Position numbers and translations under genes: made by a program. Positions 39,326 to 51,107 of a stretch of DNA of 64,000 nt are shown here, in pieces. The DNA comes from Dasyornis broadbenti (taxonomy: Eukaryota > Chordata > Aves > Passeriformes > Dasyornithidae): assembly GCA_013397935.1 (NCBI GenBank), contig VZRN01005169.1:1806348-1870347 (forward strand), read 5' to 3'. Position 1 is the stretch's first letter, and every line of letters starts with the position of its first letter. Below the pieces are notes generated by a model. The model saw nothing but the letters and a program-made list of their open reading frames with translations, was not told where the DNA came from and made no database searches.

Positions 39326-42300
39326 CATAGAGCACAATGATTCTCAGTGCTAGGAGCCAGTGCTTGCACTAATTGTGAGTCCTAGCATGCAGCTACCAAA
39401 ATACTTGTCTTCCAGCAACCCCGGGGAGAAGCACACAGTTGTGTTTCATAAGCAAAGAGGAGAATCAGACTTAAGCTCTTGTCACACTGAATATGTCCAA
39501 TCAACATAAATTCTTTGTCTTTATTTGTTCACAGTGCGTTTGGATCACAGATACAGAGTGCTTTGAAATCAAAGGAAGTCTGCCCATCGACTCAACGAGC
39601 TTTGGATTCAGTCCTTAATTTATTTATAACAACCAGTCTTTCTGGAACCTGAATATTTAAGCTGATTCTAAACCATTCGTTTTCACTGAGTTTTACCACC
39701 AGTTTCGTTGTATAAAAAGTCAAGTGCTTAGAGAGAAGGTTGTAATCTGCTGAGGCCTCTGTGTCTTCCTGCTGCATCTCCTACCTTGGTGAAGCATATA
39801 TTTACTGTACAGGGGAATGCTGTTAATAATAAAAGTCTCACCTAAACACCTCAATGTTGAAGAAACTGCTCTTGCACAAAGTCTGTCAAAGCTATAATTT
39901 AGGAGGATTACTTAAAATTTGATTAAATTTAAGTGCTACTGAGCCTAACCAGGTCTTCTTTCAGTGCTCAATATTCCTGGCTGAAACTCCCCAGCCTGTC
40001 ACATGGAATTAACAGATGCCCTTGAGAAAGGCATGTTACGTAGATCCACTGTGATTTGCATTGGGTAAGTAGGGCAACTTGTGGTTGTGGAGAAAAAGAA
40101 AACAACATGATAGTATCGTATTTAGTTCACAACTGTAGTACAAGATCGTCTGAAAATCAGAGCTGAGAGAACCTACCAAAACATCCACTAAAAAATGCAA
40201 GAAAAACTACTATACTTTGTCAAGCAACAGATCCCCAGAAGACCTAGAAAATCATAGTCAGGGCTGATAATTCCAGTCTGCTGGGTCAATGAACACAGAC
40301 CAGAAAGGCTGGTCATGCTTTCAGGGACTTTCAAAATTTGAATCACTATCTGGATAGTAAGAATATAAAATTATTAAGCACTTCAGATCTAAATTCTCCA
40401 AGTTCAATAGGTTTCTCTTACTCACGAAAGAAGGAAGAAAATAAAGAAAATGTTTTGTAGATATCTGTAGGAACTTCCACCAGAGAAGCAGGGAAGGAAT
40501 CACAGTGGTGTTTTTGTGGATATTGAATGGATGGTGCTAAGGGAGAGCAGAGCAGGGTGGTTCTTAACTCACAAGGCAGGTAAGGGCAGGGAAGGCTTCT
40601 TGCTTGCAACATGGATCAGAGCATGTTGAAGGCTCCCATCAGTTTAAACAAACATAAGCAGGGCAAATTGCATATTTCAGGGACAGAGAAAAATATGGCA
40701 TGAAGTGGTAAAAGACTGGAAAAACAGTCTTAGCTATGTTGATGGATTTTTAAAATACTACATGCTTCTTCACTGATAAAAAAGATCCAGCTAGATCTAT
40801 GAGGGTTTTCATTATTTACAGCATATTATAGAATTGAATAACAAGGCTTTGTTTGCTGTTCTTGGCAATGTGATTATTTGCTGTTAAATATTTACACCTT
40901 TTTTTGCCCAAAGAGTTTTGGGAAAGGAGAGGGAAGTTGATTTATTTCTAAGTTTCCATGAGCCCTCCAGGTTCATGTCCAGAAATTACCAGCAACAACT
41001 TCGCATTTTCTGGGATTTGGGGCTTTGCTCAGCTTAAAAATAAAACCTTCATTCCTGTTAACACAAATGATGCTCCACTTTTTAAATGTAACATTAATTT
41101 TAAATGATTATTTTCTCTGCTAAGTAATCCTGAATTTGCATCTTATATGAAAGCCTTGCCTGAATACATACCTTTTTCTGCTCCACAATATTCATCTTAC
41201 CCAGAGGCCTGGCATCTCTCAACTCCAAATTCACTCTGTATATGTGGCTTCAAACCAAACAGGAAAACCAGAGGCCCGACTGGCTGAAGTCAGCAGCAGT
41301 TCTCTCCACTGCCTTTCCCACTTGAGAAGAAATGGAGATCCTAGGGGTGCTCAGAGACCTTCAAATCCTCCAAAGGCCAGCAAAGTAAAGAAGTCTAAGC
41401 ATCCCCTGATGCGGAGGTGAGGACAGAGAGAGCAAAGAGGCACACAATCAGCCAAATAGTCTCTAGCTGCTGCAGAGCTTCCAGGTAGCAATACGGGCAT
41501 CTGAGTAAGCTGAAAATTGCTCTTTTCTGAATTCCAGCGTGTATCTCCTGCTATGATTGGCCTGCTGTTCATTGACACATACACACAGGCAGCAACAAGG
41601 CTGCTGCAGGACCTTTGCCCAAATCCGATAAACTGTGCATGCAGGGGAAGAAGAAATGACCTCAAGGAGCCTGGAATAATACTTTGAAAACACAGAGATC
41701 AGCCAGTGTTCTTGAAGACTTTTTGGGCCCCATTAAGCCTTGTAAGCAATATTTCTGGCTGGAAAACAGGTCTCACTCCTGTTGGTTTCAAAGGAAGGGT
41801 TTGCAGACAACATTGAAGAGTTGCTGCTGTCTGACTTTCCAATGACAATTAGAACTCCATGTCTACATCTATATGGCCACATTGAAACAGTCACTGCAGA
41901 AAGCAAATAGGCTCAAAAATAGCCAGAATTTGACCCTAAATCATGTTGTTCTACAATATATACTAAAACTTCATCCTGTTCCAGTGAAATACCCCTAGAA
42001 TAGCACAGACATGAGAATGGCAAGAAGAATATACTGAAACTCTGAGGTTTTCCTATTCTACACAGTCCTGTCTTGAAGATAAATAAATGTGGTCTACCAA
42101 GTGAGATACTAGGCTGCAGTTAGGGGACAATGAAATCAGGCAAACCCAATTGTTTTAAAAATCCGTAATATAGTGCTGGACTTTCTTCGACTATATCTGA
42201 GCACAGTTATGAAGCTGCTGCATTTACTCTCTTCTCCGCAGACGACAAACCAACTTAAAAGCGTAAGTTGTACTCTATCTTCTGCAGCCAAACAACAGAG

Positions 42301-43196
42301 ATATCTGTGAAAGCTGAGAGCCCTCAGGCGTCAAGATGAATCCTCCTCTCTGGCAAAGGGGAAAAGACTTGACAAGAACAGCAGAACCCCCTGCCCCAAC
42401 CTGAGATGTGTGAACATGCCTCAAACGAATACCTGGCTAACTAAAACTGACATATCTTCCACTTCATCATCAAGACAGGACCTCTGCTAGTGCGGTAAAA
42501 CAGTATCTGAAAAGTTCTTTTGCCTCACGTTTCCATGTTGAAGTTCACTCCGAGGCGACCAATGAGAAAAAGGCTGCAAAATCCACGTACACGACTGCAA
42601 TTCATTGTTCAGAGCAGGACAGCCTGGCATGGGATGCAAAGCCCAGCATTTTGCATTCCTCATTCAAGCCAAGCTCCTGGAAACTCATCAGAAGTTTGGC
42701 TTGAACACGGACTGCAGGCTATAGTTGGTAATAAAATATCAGATAATGGTGCTTTACGTGTCCAGAGAGGTTCTCTAAGAATTGCTTCACTTGTCATTGA
42801 TTTTTCCACATCCTGCAAAATTAAATGCTAATTTTATTCCTTCCTCTTCCCCCTGGTCCACTCCCACTCAATACTGATCTCCGGAAGGAGCTGGCAACAC
42901 TGAACCTGCTGGAAAAAGCCAGTGCTCACCTGGCAGTCCTAAAAATGCAGTGCTTCGAGGAAGAAGCTGCATGACATGGGTCAGTTTAGGACAAGGGGAA
43001 TGACTTCTGCCATTTTTTTTTTCCTGCAGAGATCATCTAACTCATCTGTGGTTATTCCTTAATTTGGCGTTTCTGGTTTTGTGATCAAATCTCTGAATAT
43101 ATCCCCAATCAAGGTATTTTCAGGAATCCGTTTTAAAGGCTAAATGCATACCTAAAGTAATAGTCACTGGGATTTCCTGAACTCATTTTCTCTCTG

Positions 43197-43284
43197 TTTT
43201 TTTTTTTTCCTTCTTGTTTGTTTATTTGGTTTTTTTCTTTTTTTTTTTTTTTTTTTTTTTTTCAGNTTTTTTTTTTTTTTTTTT
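43197..43284. repeat. long poly-T tract with ambiguous base
   Basis: Three T runs (12, 25 and 18 bases) are separated by C/G-containing spacers, with a single N at 43266 directly after TTCAG. The N suggests an unresolved homopolymer or a closed gap, so the length here is unreliable. On the other strand it is an A-rich tract, but no SINE or LINE body adjoins it. Confidence 0.9.
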
Positions 43285-46200
43285 GACAGCAGGAGTTAAA
43301 TGCAGTTTAGATAGGGCCATTAGAACATGAAAAACTGGTTTCTAAGCAATAAGATCTTGGAGGAAGAAATTAAACCGAATTAAGAAAAAAATTGAAAGTT
43401 CATTTACTGACTAATGAAATCATCAGCTTTTCTATATGTTAATAGAGAGACATTGCAGATAAAATGAAAGATTATTTTTATTCCCCTGGAATACGCAACA
43501 GGGGGGTCAAGTTTTCTAAAACTCATGGTGAAACCAAGACAAACTACAGACTTGCAATTTCTAGAGCATCTTGTATGAGAACCAGGTATAGAACAGGGTT
43601 TTCTTTAAGCAATAGCCACTGGGCACGGAGTGTGTTTGACAACATTTCAAACTCCTAATGCTTGTTCTACATTCCATCTGTGGTGAAATATAAAAAAAAA
43701 AAATATAAAAGCATTTATTGACAAAGGGCAGAACCAGATGTCTCTCTCACTAGCAATGAATTGCCGGCAAAGGCTGACAGAGCCAAGCAATTGAATGAGC
43801 CGGGGGAAAAAAATAAAGAGAAGAAGGGAATGGATCACTTGATTTTGTAGATTTTCAGATGCAGTTATCCTCTCCCAGAAGCTAATAATTTTCAACTACA
43901 GGGTCTGTTTCAGGCAAATGAAGTGCACTTATCTCACACTAGCCAGGCACCATCACTGGACCAAGTGTCCCTGGAGTCAACAACACAAGTGGTGTGTCAA
44001 GCAAGCTGTGGATGTTTGGGTTTTTCGCATCTCTGAGCAATTTAGTGGTGCAAAGCTTTTGAGGAGCAAGAAATGGGAAGAGCGCTTACATATTAAGCAA
44101 GAAGACAGTGTCACGCCTTTGGATTAAGAGCATGATGGGTTTTCATTATTTTCCAGGGTTATGAAACAAGAGATGTCTCTTGTCAGCTGTGACTTGGTAT
44201 CAGACTGGAGCTGCTTCAAAGCATAAAGGATGTAGGATCAGAGTACGAGGGAAAGCACAGTATAACCTGGGATTGAAAGGGTCATAGTCCTCCTGTCACA
44301 GAGATATCCAGCTAAACACATCAGCTAAAGGGTGCTTGTGCCTGGATATCCCTCTCCAAATCGCCACTGTTGTCTAGGAGTGAGTACACTTAAATGGAAA
44401 GACACTTAAAAACTTGTAAATTAATGTTGCAATTAATTGCTACCTAGGACTGCTGGGACAGTGTTAGGCTTTTCTTCCAGGACTACAGTGTCTTTGTCAG
44501 ACTAACCCACATGTAAAAAAGAAAACAATAATAGTAACGATTAAAAAAAATAAAAATCAGTAGGTCACTAATGCCATTTTCCTGAAAGAGCAATAGCTAC
44601 ATCTCTGGAATAGCCATGGTTGTAAACTCTAAAACCCCAGGGTAAGATCCCTGAAGAATTTCAGGAATTAACAGGGATGTGAAAATCATAAACCAAAATA
44701 CCCAGGTTGCTGTTGTTGTTTCCCTGGCAGACCTGAAGTGGCCCACTATGAAGGGAAATCAAGGACATAAATTCCCTGCATGCTCCTTTGCAGCGATGAA
44801 CCCATCCCTGGTGCAGTGGGGAGCAGGGGCAGCTGGGCACAGCTGGGCATGGTGCCTCCTTCCAGGATAACCAGGACACAGCTCTCTGCTTCCAGACTAA
44901 GCTGAGCAGAAGTGGGCAGGAGCACATCCCTCCCAGCCTAACCAAAGGCAGGAGCACTCACAGGCATGGACTAAGCCTCTCCACAGTACTAAGCCCTAAG
45001 TCCTGCCCTCAGCTGTGACAATATGCTGCCCTTGATAGTAAGTGATGGGTAAATTCACAAAATATGACTCAGGAGGATGGTGCAGGGTCTTCCTCACAGC
45101 TCTTACACCAATGTTTCCTTCAGTGCATTGCTTTTTAACTTGGCTTTAAGCATCGCCACCATTTGGCAGGCAAGGGAGAAGCTGTCCCAGGGCAGAGAAC
45201 ACACTCAAGATACTCAGCTTTCTTCAGCTGAGTTGTAAGAGGCAAGAGAACACAGCTGTTCTCATCCATATAAACTACTTTTTTATATTTGTGTAAATCC
45301 AAAGGAAAAAAAAATTACCAAACAGGCACTATTGGTACAGTAGGCAACTCCTTTGTGAATTGGCTCATTTAGGCATTCATTTAAATACAGTAATTAAGAT
45401 TTAACACAAAACAGAAGCTGCTTTCAGATGTCATTTTGAAGGCCAGATGATCTCCTCTTTATTAATATTATAATTTTAAACTATTGTCAGCTGAATTTTC
45501 AAGAATCAAGCTGTGAGCAAAGAGAATACACTACTGAAGTGTGTCCTATTTACGTAACCCAGTCTCAATGAAAATGGGAGATTGATTATAAATCTGTGAT
45601 ACAGAGGATGGAGAAACTGCTCAACTAAATCTCAGGGTGCTTTATCTGGACATTAGGAAGGAATTTATACCTTCAGCATCTGCCATTCACCTTTTCTATT
45701 TAACACCATATGGAAGAACACAGCAGCGTTTAAGGCAACATATTTTTGAAAACCTTTATGAGAAAGTCAGCAGCTTACTGGAAATGAAAAATGAAATCCT
45801 GGAGGGAACACAAGCGCATCTCTTGCTTTCCATAGGCACGAAGAATGCAGGAACGCGTTGGAAAGCAATTAAAGTATGATGATTCTAAAGGGGAATAATT
45901 ATTTCACAATTACTTGAGAACATTACATTTATTGCCCCAATTAGTTTTTATTTTCCAAACAGGCATTCTTGTTCCTGCATTTTTCTTGTACCTATGAAGG
46001 TTTTTCTTGTTCTCCCACTTCTTTGCTGAGGAAAGCTCAGCGTTGCTTTCTACGTGTATTCCTTATTTCGTGACTTTAGCCTCTGGTTAACCTTGCTCTG
46101 CCACCAGTTTGTTTTAATCAAAGGAAATCATGTCAGGAGATGCAATATACTTTGCAACTGTAAGAACACACAAGAAAAAATACACTATAGGAAACACAGT

Positions 46201-46384
46201 GTGTGAAAATGACAAAAAAAGAAACCAAAAATCAAAACGTTGCCTCTCCACTTTAGAAGAAGTCTTTATATGCTTAAACTATAAAACAATGATTTCTCTT
46301 TAGAATTTTGTCTTGCCAAAGTGCACTCTTTGTATTCCAAATGTTTTTAAAAATGAAAAGATTTTGTACACCTTTCCCCTGTAT

Positions 46385-46690
46385 CAGTTTGGTCAAATAT
46401 TTTTATATTAATCCATGAATTAATAATGAAATTTGAATAGTCCAAATGCTCATAAGATATCAAACATCCTAAAATGCCAATGAAATATTTAGAGTTATCA
46501 AAGTTGTTGGAGCAATCATAACTGATGATTAATTTGGATGATGAATACGTGTGGGGGAGGCTTAAAACTTGTGAGATCGTATCATAGGAAGTGAAAGATA
46601 TATTTAAATATTGATGTGCTGAGAGTTATCGTAGGTTAACTACTGAATGAGGTTCTAGAAAAGATGATGGGGAGAAGGACACCATGAAAC
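46385..46690. promoter_or_regulatory. candidate conserved non-coding element
   Basis: AT-rich but not simple: TTAATCCATGAATTAATAAT, AACTGATGATTAATTTGGAT and ATCGTAGGTTAACTACTGAA combine paired-type homeodomain and HNF1-like (GGTTAACTA) words. It lies about 4.5 kb from CELF2 exon 1. Confidence 0.27.
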
Positions 46691-48469
46691 TGTAATTACT
46701 TAATAGACATCCAAAGATTTATTTTCCTTTCTGAAGCTCCTTGGCAACACTCAAAAATTTTCTTTTTTTTTTGCTTTGCTTTTCCTCAGTAGTGGTCCAA
46801 GGAATCTGTCACGCAAGTAACTTGAGTAAAAGTCGTAATACTTAAAATGAAGCTATTGCTGAATCAAAGTTAGAACAAAATGCCAGTATAAGGATGAGAC
46901 TATGGTCTTAAAAATACCCAACTATCTATTTTCAGTTAGCAAATAATGGTTTGATATTCTAGATCTAAAAAAGACCAGACAGTGGAAAAATTATTTTTGA
47001 CAGGATGTTGAGTTACCCTGCAGTGAAGTTAAAAACATAAATTTGTTATGTCCAGTATTTGCTAAAAAAACAGAAGTCCTATATTGCAGGTTTAGTGCAG
47101 AGAAGGAAGTTCTGGATTTTAAACTGCAAGCATGCCCTGTGAATGATGACATTCAGTTTGAAACAAAAACTATCAAAAATTTATCTTCACTGGCTTTTTA
47201 ATCAGCATATTGCACGTATATCTGATTTCGACTCATCTTGGATTAGAAGAGGAAGAAATTCAAAGGCCAAATAATTTTTCCCATTATTGCCTTGTAACCC
47301 ATGAGGTTGCATGCACACTGTTTAAGCACAATGTATTTTATTGGCATTATATCCAACTACCAAAAACGGAAGTAAAATTTGAGTTTGTTTCAGTAGTAAC
47401 AAACACTGATACTCATTTACATTGAAGGCAATCTCAGCCACTGAAATGTGGAACATGGAACAGAAAAATATTCGGTGGTATTGCAGAAATCAGCACTGGG
47501 TGGGGGTTACAACGATGAGTATTTAATCCTCAAAGCAACCACTTTACAATCAACCAGTTGGCATGTACATGTAAGCCAGTGAAATCAGCAAATTACATTG
47601 AACTCAGATTTTATAACCTCACTTAGTAACCATTAACCCTCTCTTACCCTGTCCAAATACACACACACATTTCATCTATACGTTTCACCTACACGCATCT
47701 ATGTATTTTACTCAGAATTGCCTCTTCCCCGCAGCGCACAACAGCAGTCAAACAATTCCTGATCCTTCCCAGAGCATGAACCAAGCAGGGCTCTTTGCAG
47801 GTATTTACCATGGTTAGAGCATCCAGCTGCCCTCAAGAACAGAAGGTCATGTATCTTGATGCTTCATATCCTAGAGTATCCATTTTCCATTGCCATGTCG
47901 TGAATTAATTTTTACTAGTAAATTGCCATTCAGTTACTAGCCAGGCACATTGAATCCCTGCATACAGTTTAATAATACACAGTAATGCTCAACATATCTG
48001 ACGTTCTATTTCATTTCCATTTAGCTATATAGTAACAGCAGCAAAATTTGAAAGGAAGCAACATTTAAGAGCCATTAACATTCTCACAGAGGTAAAAGCA
48101 TTTTAACTTTGCAATTATCAAGCTGGCAGTTAACTTTCACACTAGATATGCACTGAAAGTGATTCCTTGAAAAATTCCCTTTTTCTCTCTTGTTGAAAGA
48201 ATGGGTGATTCTGAAAATAATTCCCTTTACAAATAATTTTTAGATGTGCAAAGAAGACGTGCAGGTGACATGGTATGCTACTGATTTCCCAAAACATCTG
48301 ATAAGCTACCAGCATATAAAAAAAAAAAAAAATCTAATTTTGCCAAGTTGTGCTATGAAAGAGAAGTGTTATACATATATTTTGCTAATTGCCTCGTTCT
48401 AAAATAGGAAATTCCTTTCTGCTAAAGACTGAACTGAGCTACACGGAATGGCTGGAGCAGATGGCGAGG

Positions 48470-48595
48470 TTAAAAGTTTTGTGCAGTGTGGTAACTCGGA
48501 GTGTGCTCTCGGATGCTCCGTGCAACCCCGCTAACGCTGCCGGCGGCTCGCTGCTCGCCCGGGGGGGCAGCTAAAGGGGAAGGTGCTCGTGTGCC
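48470..48595. promoter_or_regulatory. small isolated CpG-rich cluster in intron 1
   Basis: About eleven CpG dinucleotides fall within roughly 120 bases, in a region otherwise almost without CpG. It lies about 2.5 kb downstream of CELF2 exon 1 in the direction of transcription. A 61-codon plus-strand open frame crosses it, but I recognise no protein. Likely readings are an unmethylated regulatory element, a secondary promoter or a GC-biased patch. Confidence 0.4.
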
Positions 48596-48775
48596 CCTGA
48601 CCCCTGATGCGTAATCAAACTGCATCCTCGTCAGCACTGATTAGTCCAGAGAGCTGGGGACTTACAAATAAATCTATGTCACCACTTGGCCGAGAAGGAC
48701 AAGATAAAGATGGTTTTAAACCGCGAATGACAGAGTTTTAGAAAGGCAGTGTAGCAAAGCTCCTACACACAGCAT
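48596..48775. promoter_or_regulatory. candidate conserved non-coding element
   Basis: Next to the CpG cluster, this stretch is dense in transcription-factor-like words: TGATGCGTAAT (bZIP-like), CTGATTAGTCC (GATTA homeodomain-like), AAGATAAAGATGG (GATA-like) and AAACCGCGAATG. It retains CpGs and has no repeat character. Such composition is typical of vertebrate enhancers, but conservation cannot be tested from one sequence. Confidence 0.28.
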
Positions 48776-50478
48776 TTAGTTTCAAGACTATTTTTGTTAG
48801 GAATAGAAGCTCCCTGAGTTATTGGCAGCTTAGCCTCACTATTAATTTGCATGCATGACACATGATCCCTTGAAATCATAGCATCTCCACAATTACTTAG
48901 ATCAGCAGCAAAACAAGGTTTGGTTAATACAAGGAAGCACATCACAACACGACCTCTGATGATACAGGAGATAAAGTTTCTTTTTCCTTCAAGAGATTAC
49001 TTAGTCACCCCACCCTCAAAAATACATGAGGAACCAGCACCAACCCTACAAGGATTTAACAACTCCATTTAACAACTCCATTATCAAACTTCTGTGTTTT
49101 GAAATCCACTTAGGAGCTGATATTTCTCTCAACTAGTTTTTATATCTTCGGACACACATTAAGATCTGTATCTAATGAACACTGACCATGTTTCAAGCTG
49201 TGTTAAAATATATTATGGATGCTTCCCAGAGAAAAGGAGTATGAGAAGAGCAATACAGAAGAGAGTTTGACATGATACTCCCCCACCTCCAGGGGCAAAT
49301 TTGAGATAAAGTTATATAAGCTTGAGTGACAACAGGGCATCATCAGCCACAGTTAATAGTGCCTTTGAGCTTGGGGATGTTTGTTAGCAGGATCTTTTCT
49401 GACTGCCTGGAAGGACAGCAGGTAGAAACTAATCAAAGCTGAGATGATGAAAACAAGAGGAAGCTCGGCTGTGGCAGGTTCCTACAGAGGGCTGCAGAGC
49501 AAGAGATACCCATGTTCAGCTGCTACTTTGTACCCTAATAGTCAAACGTCTGCAATTTTTCTGCAGAAGGGGAGAAATTGACAGCACTTTTGCCAAAACT
49601 GACTGATGCCAAGAAAAACTGGGATTTTACCTTGGGAAGAACAAAACACAGCACAGAACTCTTTCGAATTTAAGATCACAAATTTAAGACAAGAGGCAGC
49701 ATTTACACACTTCACTGTCCTTCAAGGACTGTAAAAATAGTGTAAGTCATCTGCACCACGTAGCTTCCCCCCCGATTCTTGCCCCTCTCCCACACACTCA
49801 CAGAATCTCAGCTGTCTGAACAACTGGCCACTACTGAACGTCTCCATTCAGAGCACTGCTGGTGCAAGGAAAAGCATTCCACCTTAGGAGAAAGTTTGGT
49901 TGCCAGTAAAAAAGGCAATAAAAGTCTGAATAGTCTTAGATGGGGGCACAGTATGCAACCTGATTTGTGCAAATTGCAGGTGACACTCTCTGCTGCACAC
50001 ACGGGTTTATTTACACTTGTAACTTAAGCGCTGCCTCAACCAGCACAGCTTCAGTGCAGAGCCAATGCCAAAACCTCTCGCCTCGTTCTAATGTAACTCA
50101 AACCACATTTGTCATCCTGATGAAAGAAGAAAAAGCAACAAAATAAAATATATTTTGGGTACCGTAAAAAAATGCAGCACAGTCCTCAGACTTCGTATCT
50201 TTCGGCAGATGACTATTTCATCATTTCTAGCTTTTACTTTTTCATACAAGGCTTAGGTTACCTGAAAATACCTGTCAATTGGCAATGCCCAAGAGGACGA
50301 TAATAGAAACTTTTAGATCGAGATTAATAGAGCAGAGCCGGGCTAGGGGAATACTTCTCCTTCTGAAATTCCAGCATTCAGCGCCTTCCAATACATCTCA
50401 TTCCCACTTCAACTGCACGTAGAACAACCATCCTCACCCTAATTAACACTCGCCGTACCAGGCAGCTGTCGGGGACGG
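48776..50478. other. non-coding, CELF2 intron 1 near the promoter
   Basis: Ordinary AT-rich sequence with one 13-base duplication. CpG content rises only from about 50.44 kb as the island is approached. No exon is recognised. Confidence 0.7.
49054..49082. repeat. 13-base perfect tandem duplication
   Basis: ATTTAACAACTCC occurs twice in direct tandem and is followed by ATT of a third copy. This is probably recent replication slippage. Confidence 0.85.
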
Positions 50479-50486
50479 TATATAAG
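50479..50486 (+). promoter_or_regulatory. TATA-like box on plus strand at edge of CpG island
   Basis: TATATAAG, flanked by GC-rich bases on the 5' side (GGGGACGG), is a very good TATA-box match in the plus orientation. It lies about 550 bases inside CELF2 intron 1, at the border of the CpG island. A start about 25-30 bases downstream, near 50510, would fall in or just after the purine tract and give a transcript antisense to CELF2 exon 1. No supported coding frame follows. It may be a chance match. Confidence 0.3.
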
Positions 50487-50524
50487 AAAAAAAAAAAAAG
50501 AAAAAGAAAAAAGGAAAAGAAAAG
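50484..50524. repeat. A/G purine tract (polypyrimidine on CELF2 strand)
   Basis: About 41 bases contain only A and G on the plus strand. In the CELF2 pre-mRNA this is a long U/C tract about 510 bases into intron 1, followed about 18 bases later by a CAG (50468-50466), the arrangement of a 3' splice acceptor. It resembles binding sites for PTB or TIA-type proteins. It could equally be plain low-complexity sequence. Confidence 0.7.
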
Positions 50525-51027
50525 CCTAATCCTTGCGTTCTGCCTGGTACTCCCAGTGGATGCTTAGTATTTCATCTGAATTTGAAAACTGATGAAGCTT
50601 TGGCAGGGGCATTTTTATTCTGCCGGGAAGGGGTGAGGAGACAGGGGTGGGTCCGGGCTGGGTGCAGGGGACAGGTGTCTGTGGAGGGCTCCGCTGGGCA
50701 CGGAGGGGAGAGCGCTCAGCTACGCGCGACCGATGCGCGTTTCTCCACGTTGCATCATCATCAGCGGCGGCCGAGAACCCCCGCGTTCGCCCCGCGCCCG
50801 CGGGCACCGACCTGCGGGACGCTGAACGCCCCGGGAGGGGGCACGACACCGACACCACCAAGTGACTTGGGAAGGGGGGGTGGGGGTACGAGCCCCGCTT
50901 CCCCTGCCGCGGAAGGGCGGGCGGTGCGGGAGGGACCCGGCCGGAGCTCCGTGCCCCGCGGCGGGGGCTCGGCACCGGGCGGTCCCCGGAGCCGGGGCGG
51001 GGGGGACCCGGCGGCAGCCCCGCCGCC

Positions 51028-51036
51028 ACTTACATT
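51028..51036 (-). other. CELF2: CELF2 exon 1 splice donor
   Basis: On the minus strand the exon ends GACAGAAT and is followed by GTAAGTGG, a consensus U1 donor at +1 to +6. The intron begins at 51033. The phase (two bases of a codon left over) agrees with the CELF2 isoform in which this segment joins an isoleucine-asparagine-glycine junction. Confidence 0.88.
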
Positions 51037-51107
51037 CTGTCAGAGACCAGCAAGCGGCCGTCGACCATCATCTCCGGAAGGAAATCCAGCTTGAACGAAG
51101 AAGTCAT
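51034..51107 (-). CDS. CELF2: CELF2 alternative first coding exon (partial CDS)
   Basis: CELF2 (CUGBP2, ETR-3) is an RNA-binding protein with three RRMs. It binds GU-rich RNA, regulates alternative splicing in the nucleus, and affects mRNA stability and translation in the cytoplasm. This exon supplies only the isoform-specific N-terminus: 24 codons beginning MTSSFKLDFLPEMMVD and ending LLVSDR, then the bases AT of a split codon. The next exon should complete an isoleucine codon and continue toward the NGTANKMNG linker before RRM1. The FKLDFLPEMMV core is shared with the CELF1 N-terminus, but the GRLLV-DR tail and immediate splice donor fit CELF2. The ATG has A at -3 and A at +4, a good initiation context. 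The apparent Met plus TAA just past the exon is only read-through into the GTAAGT donor. The exon sits in a CpG island; no other CELF2 exon was recognised in the window. Identification is from remembered family sequence, not a search. Confidence 0.9.

Larger units (their letters stand above)
34158..48469. other. non-coding, presumed CELF2 intron 1
   Basis: Holds the poly-T tract at 43.2 kb, short simple repeats and one candidate regulatory stretch near 46.5 kb. Nothing else is recognised on either strand. Confidence 0.7.

Noticed and set aside
45615..45670. Resemblance to the CR1 'ggatattaggaagaaatt' block
   Set aside because: Only about 20 bases match (GGACATTAGGAAGGAATTTA) and the flanks do not follow CR1, so it is probably chance.
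48389..48574. 61-codon plus-strand open frame over the small CpG cluster
   Set aside because: It shows no homology I recognise and is antisense to CELF2. The cluster is better described as a regulatory candidate.
51030..51033. Apparent Met-stop end of the CELF2 frame
   Set aside because: The TAA is part of the GTAAGT splice donor. The exon ends at 51034 in the middle of a codon.
50582..51094. 170-codon plus-strand open frame in the CpG island
   Set aside because: High GC lowers stop-codon frequency. The translation is low-complexity Gly/Pro/Arg/Ala with no recognisable domain, and it is antisense to CELF2 exon 1.
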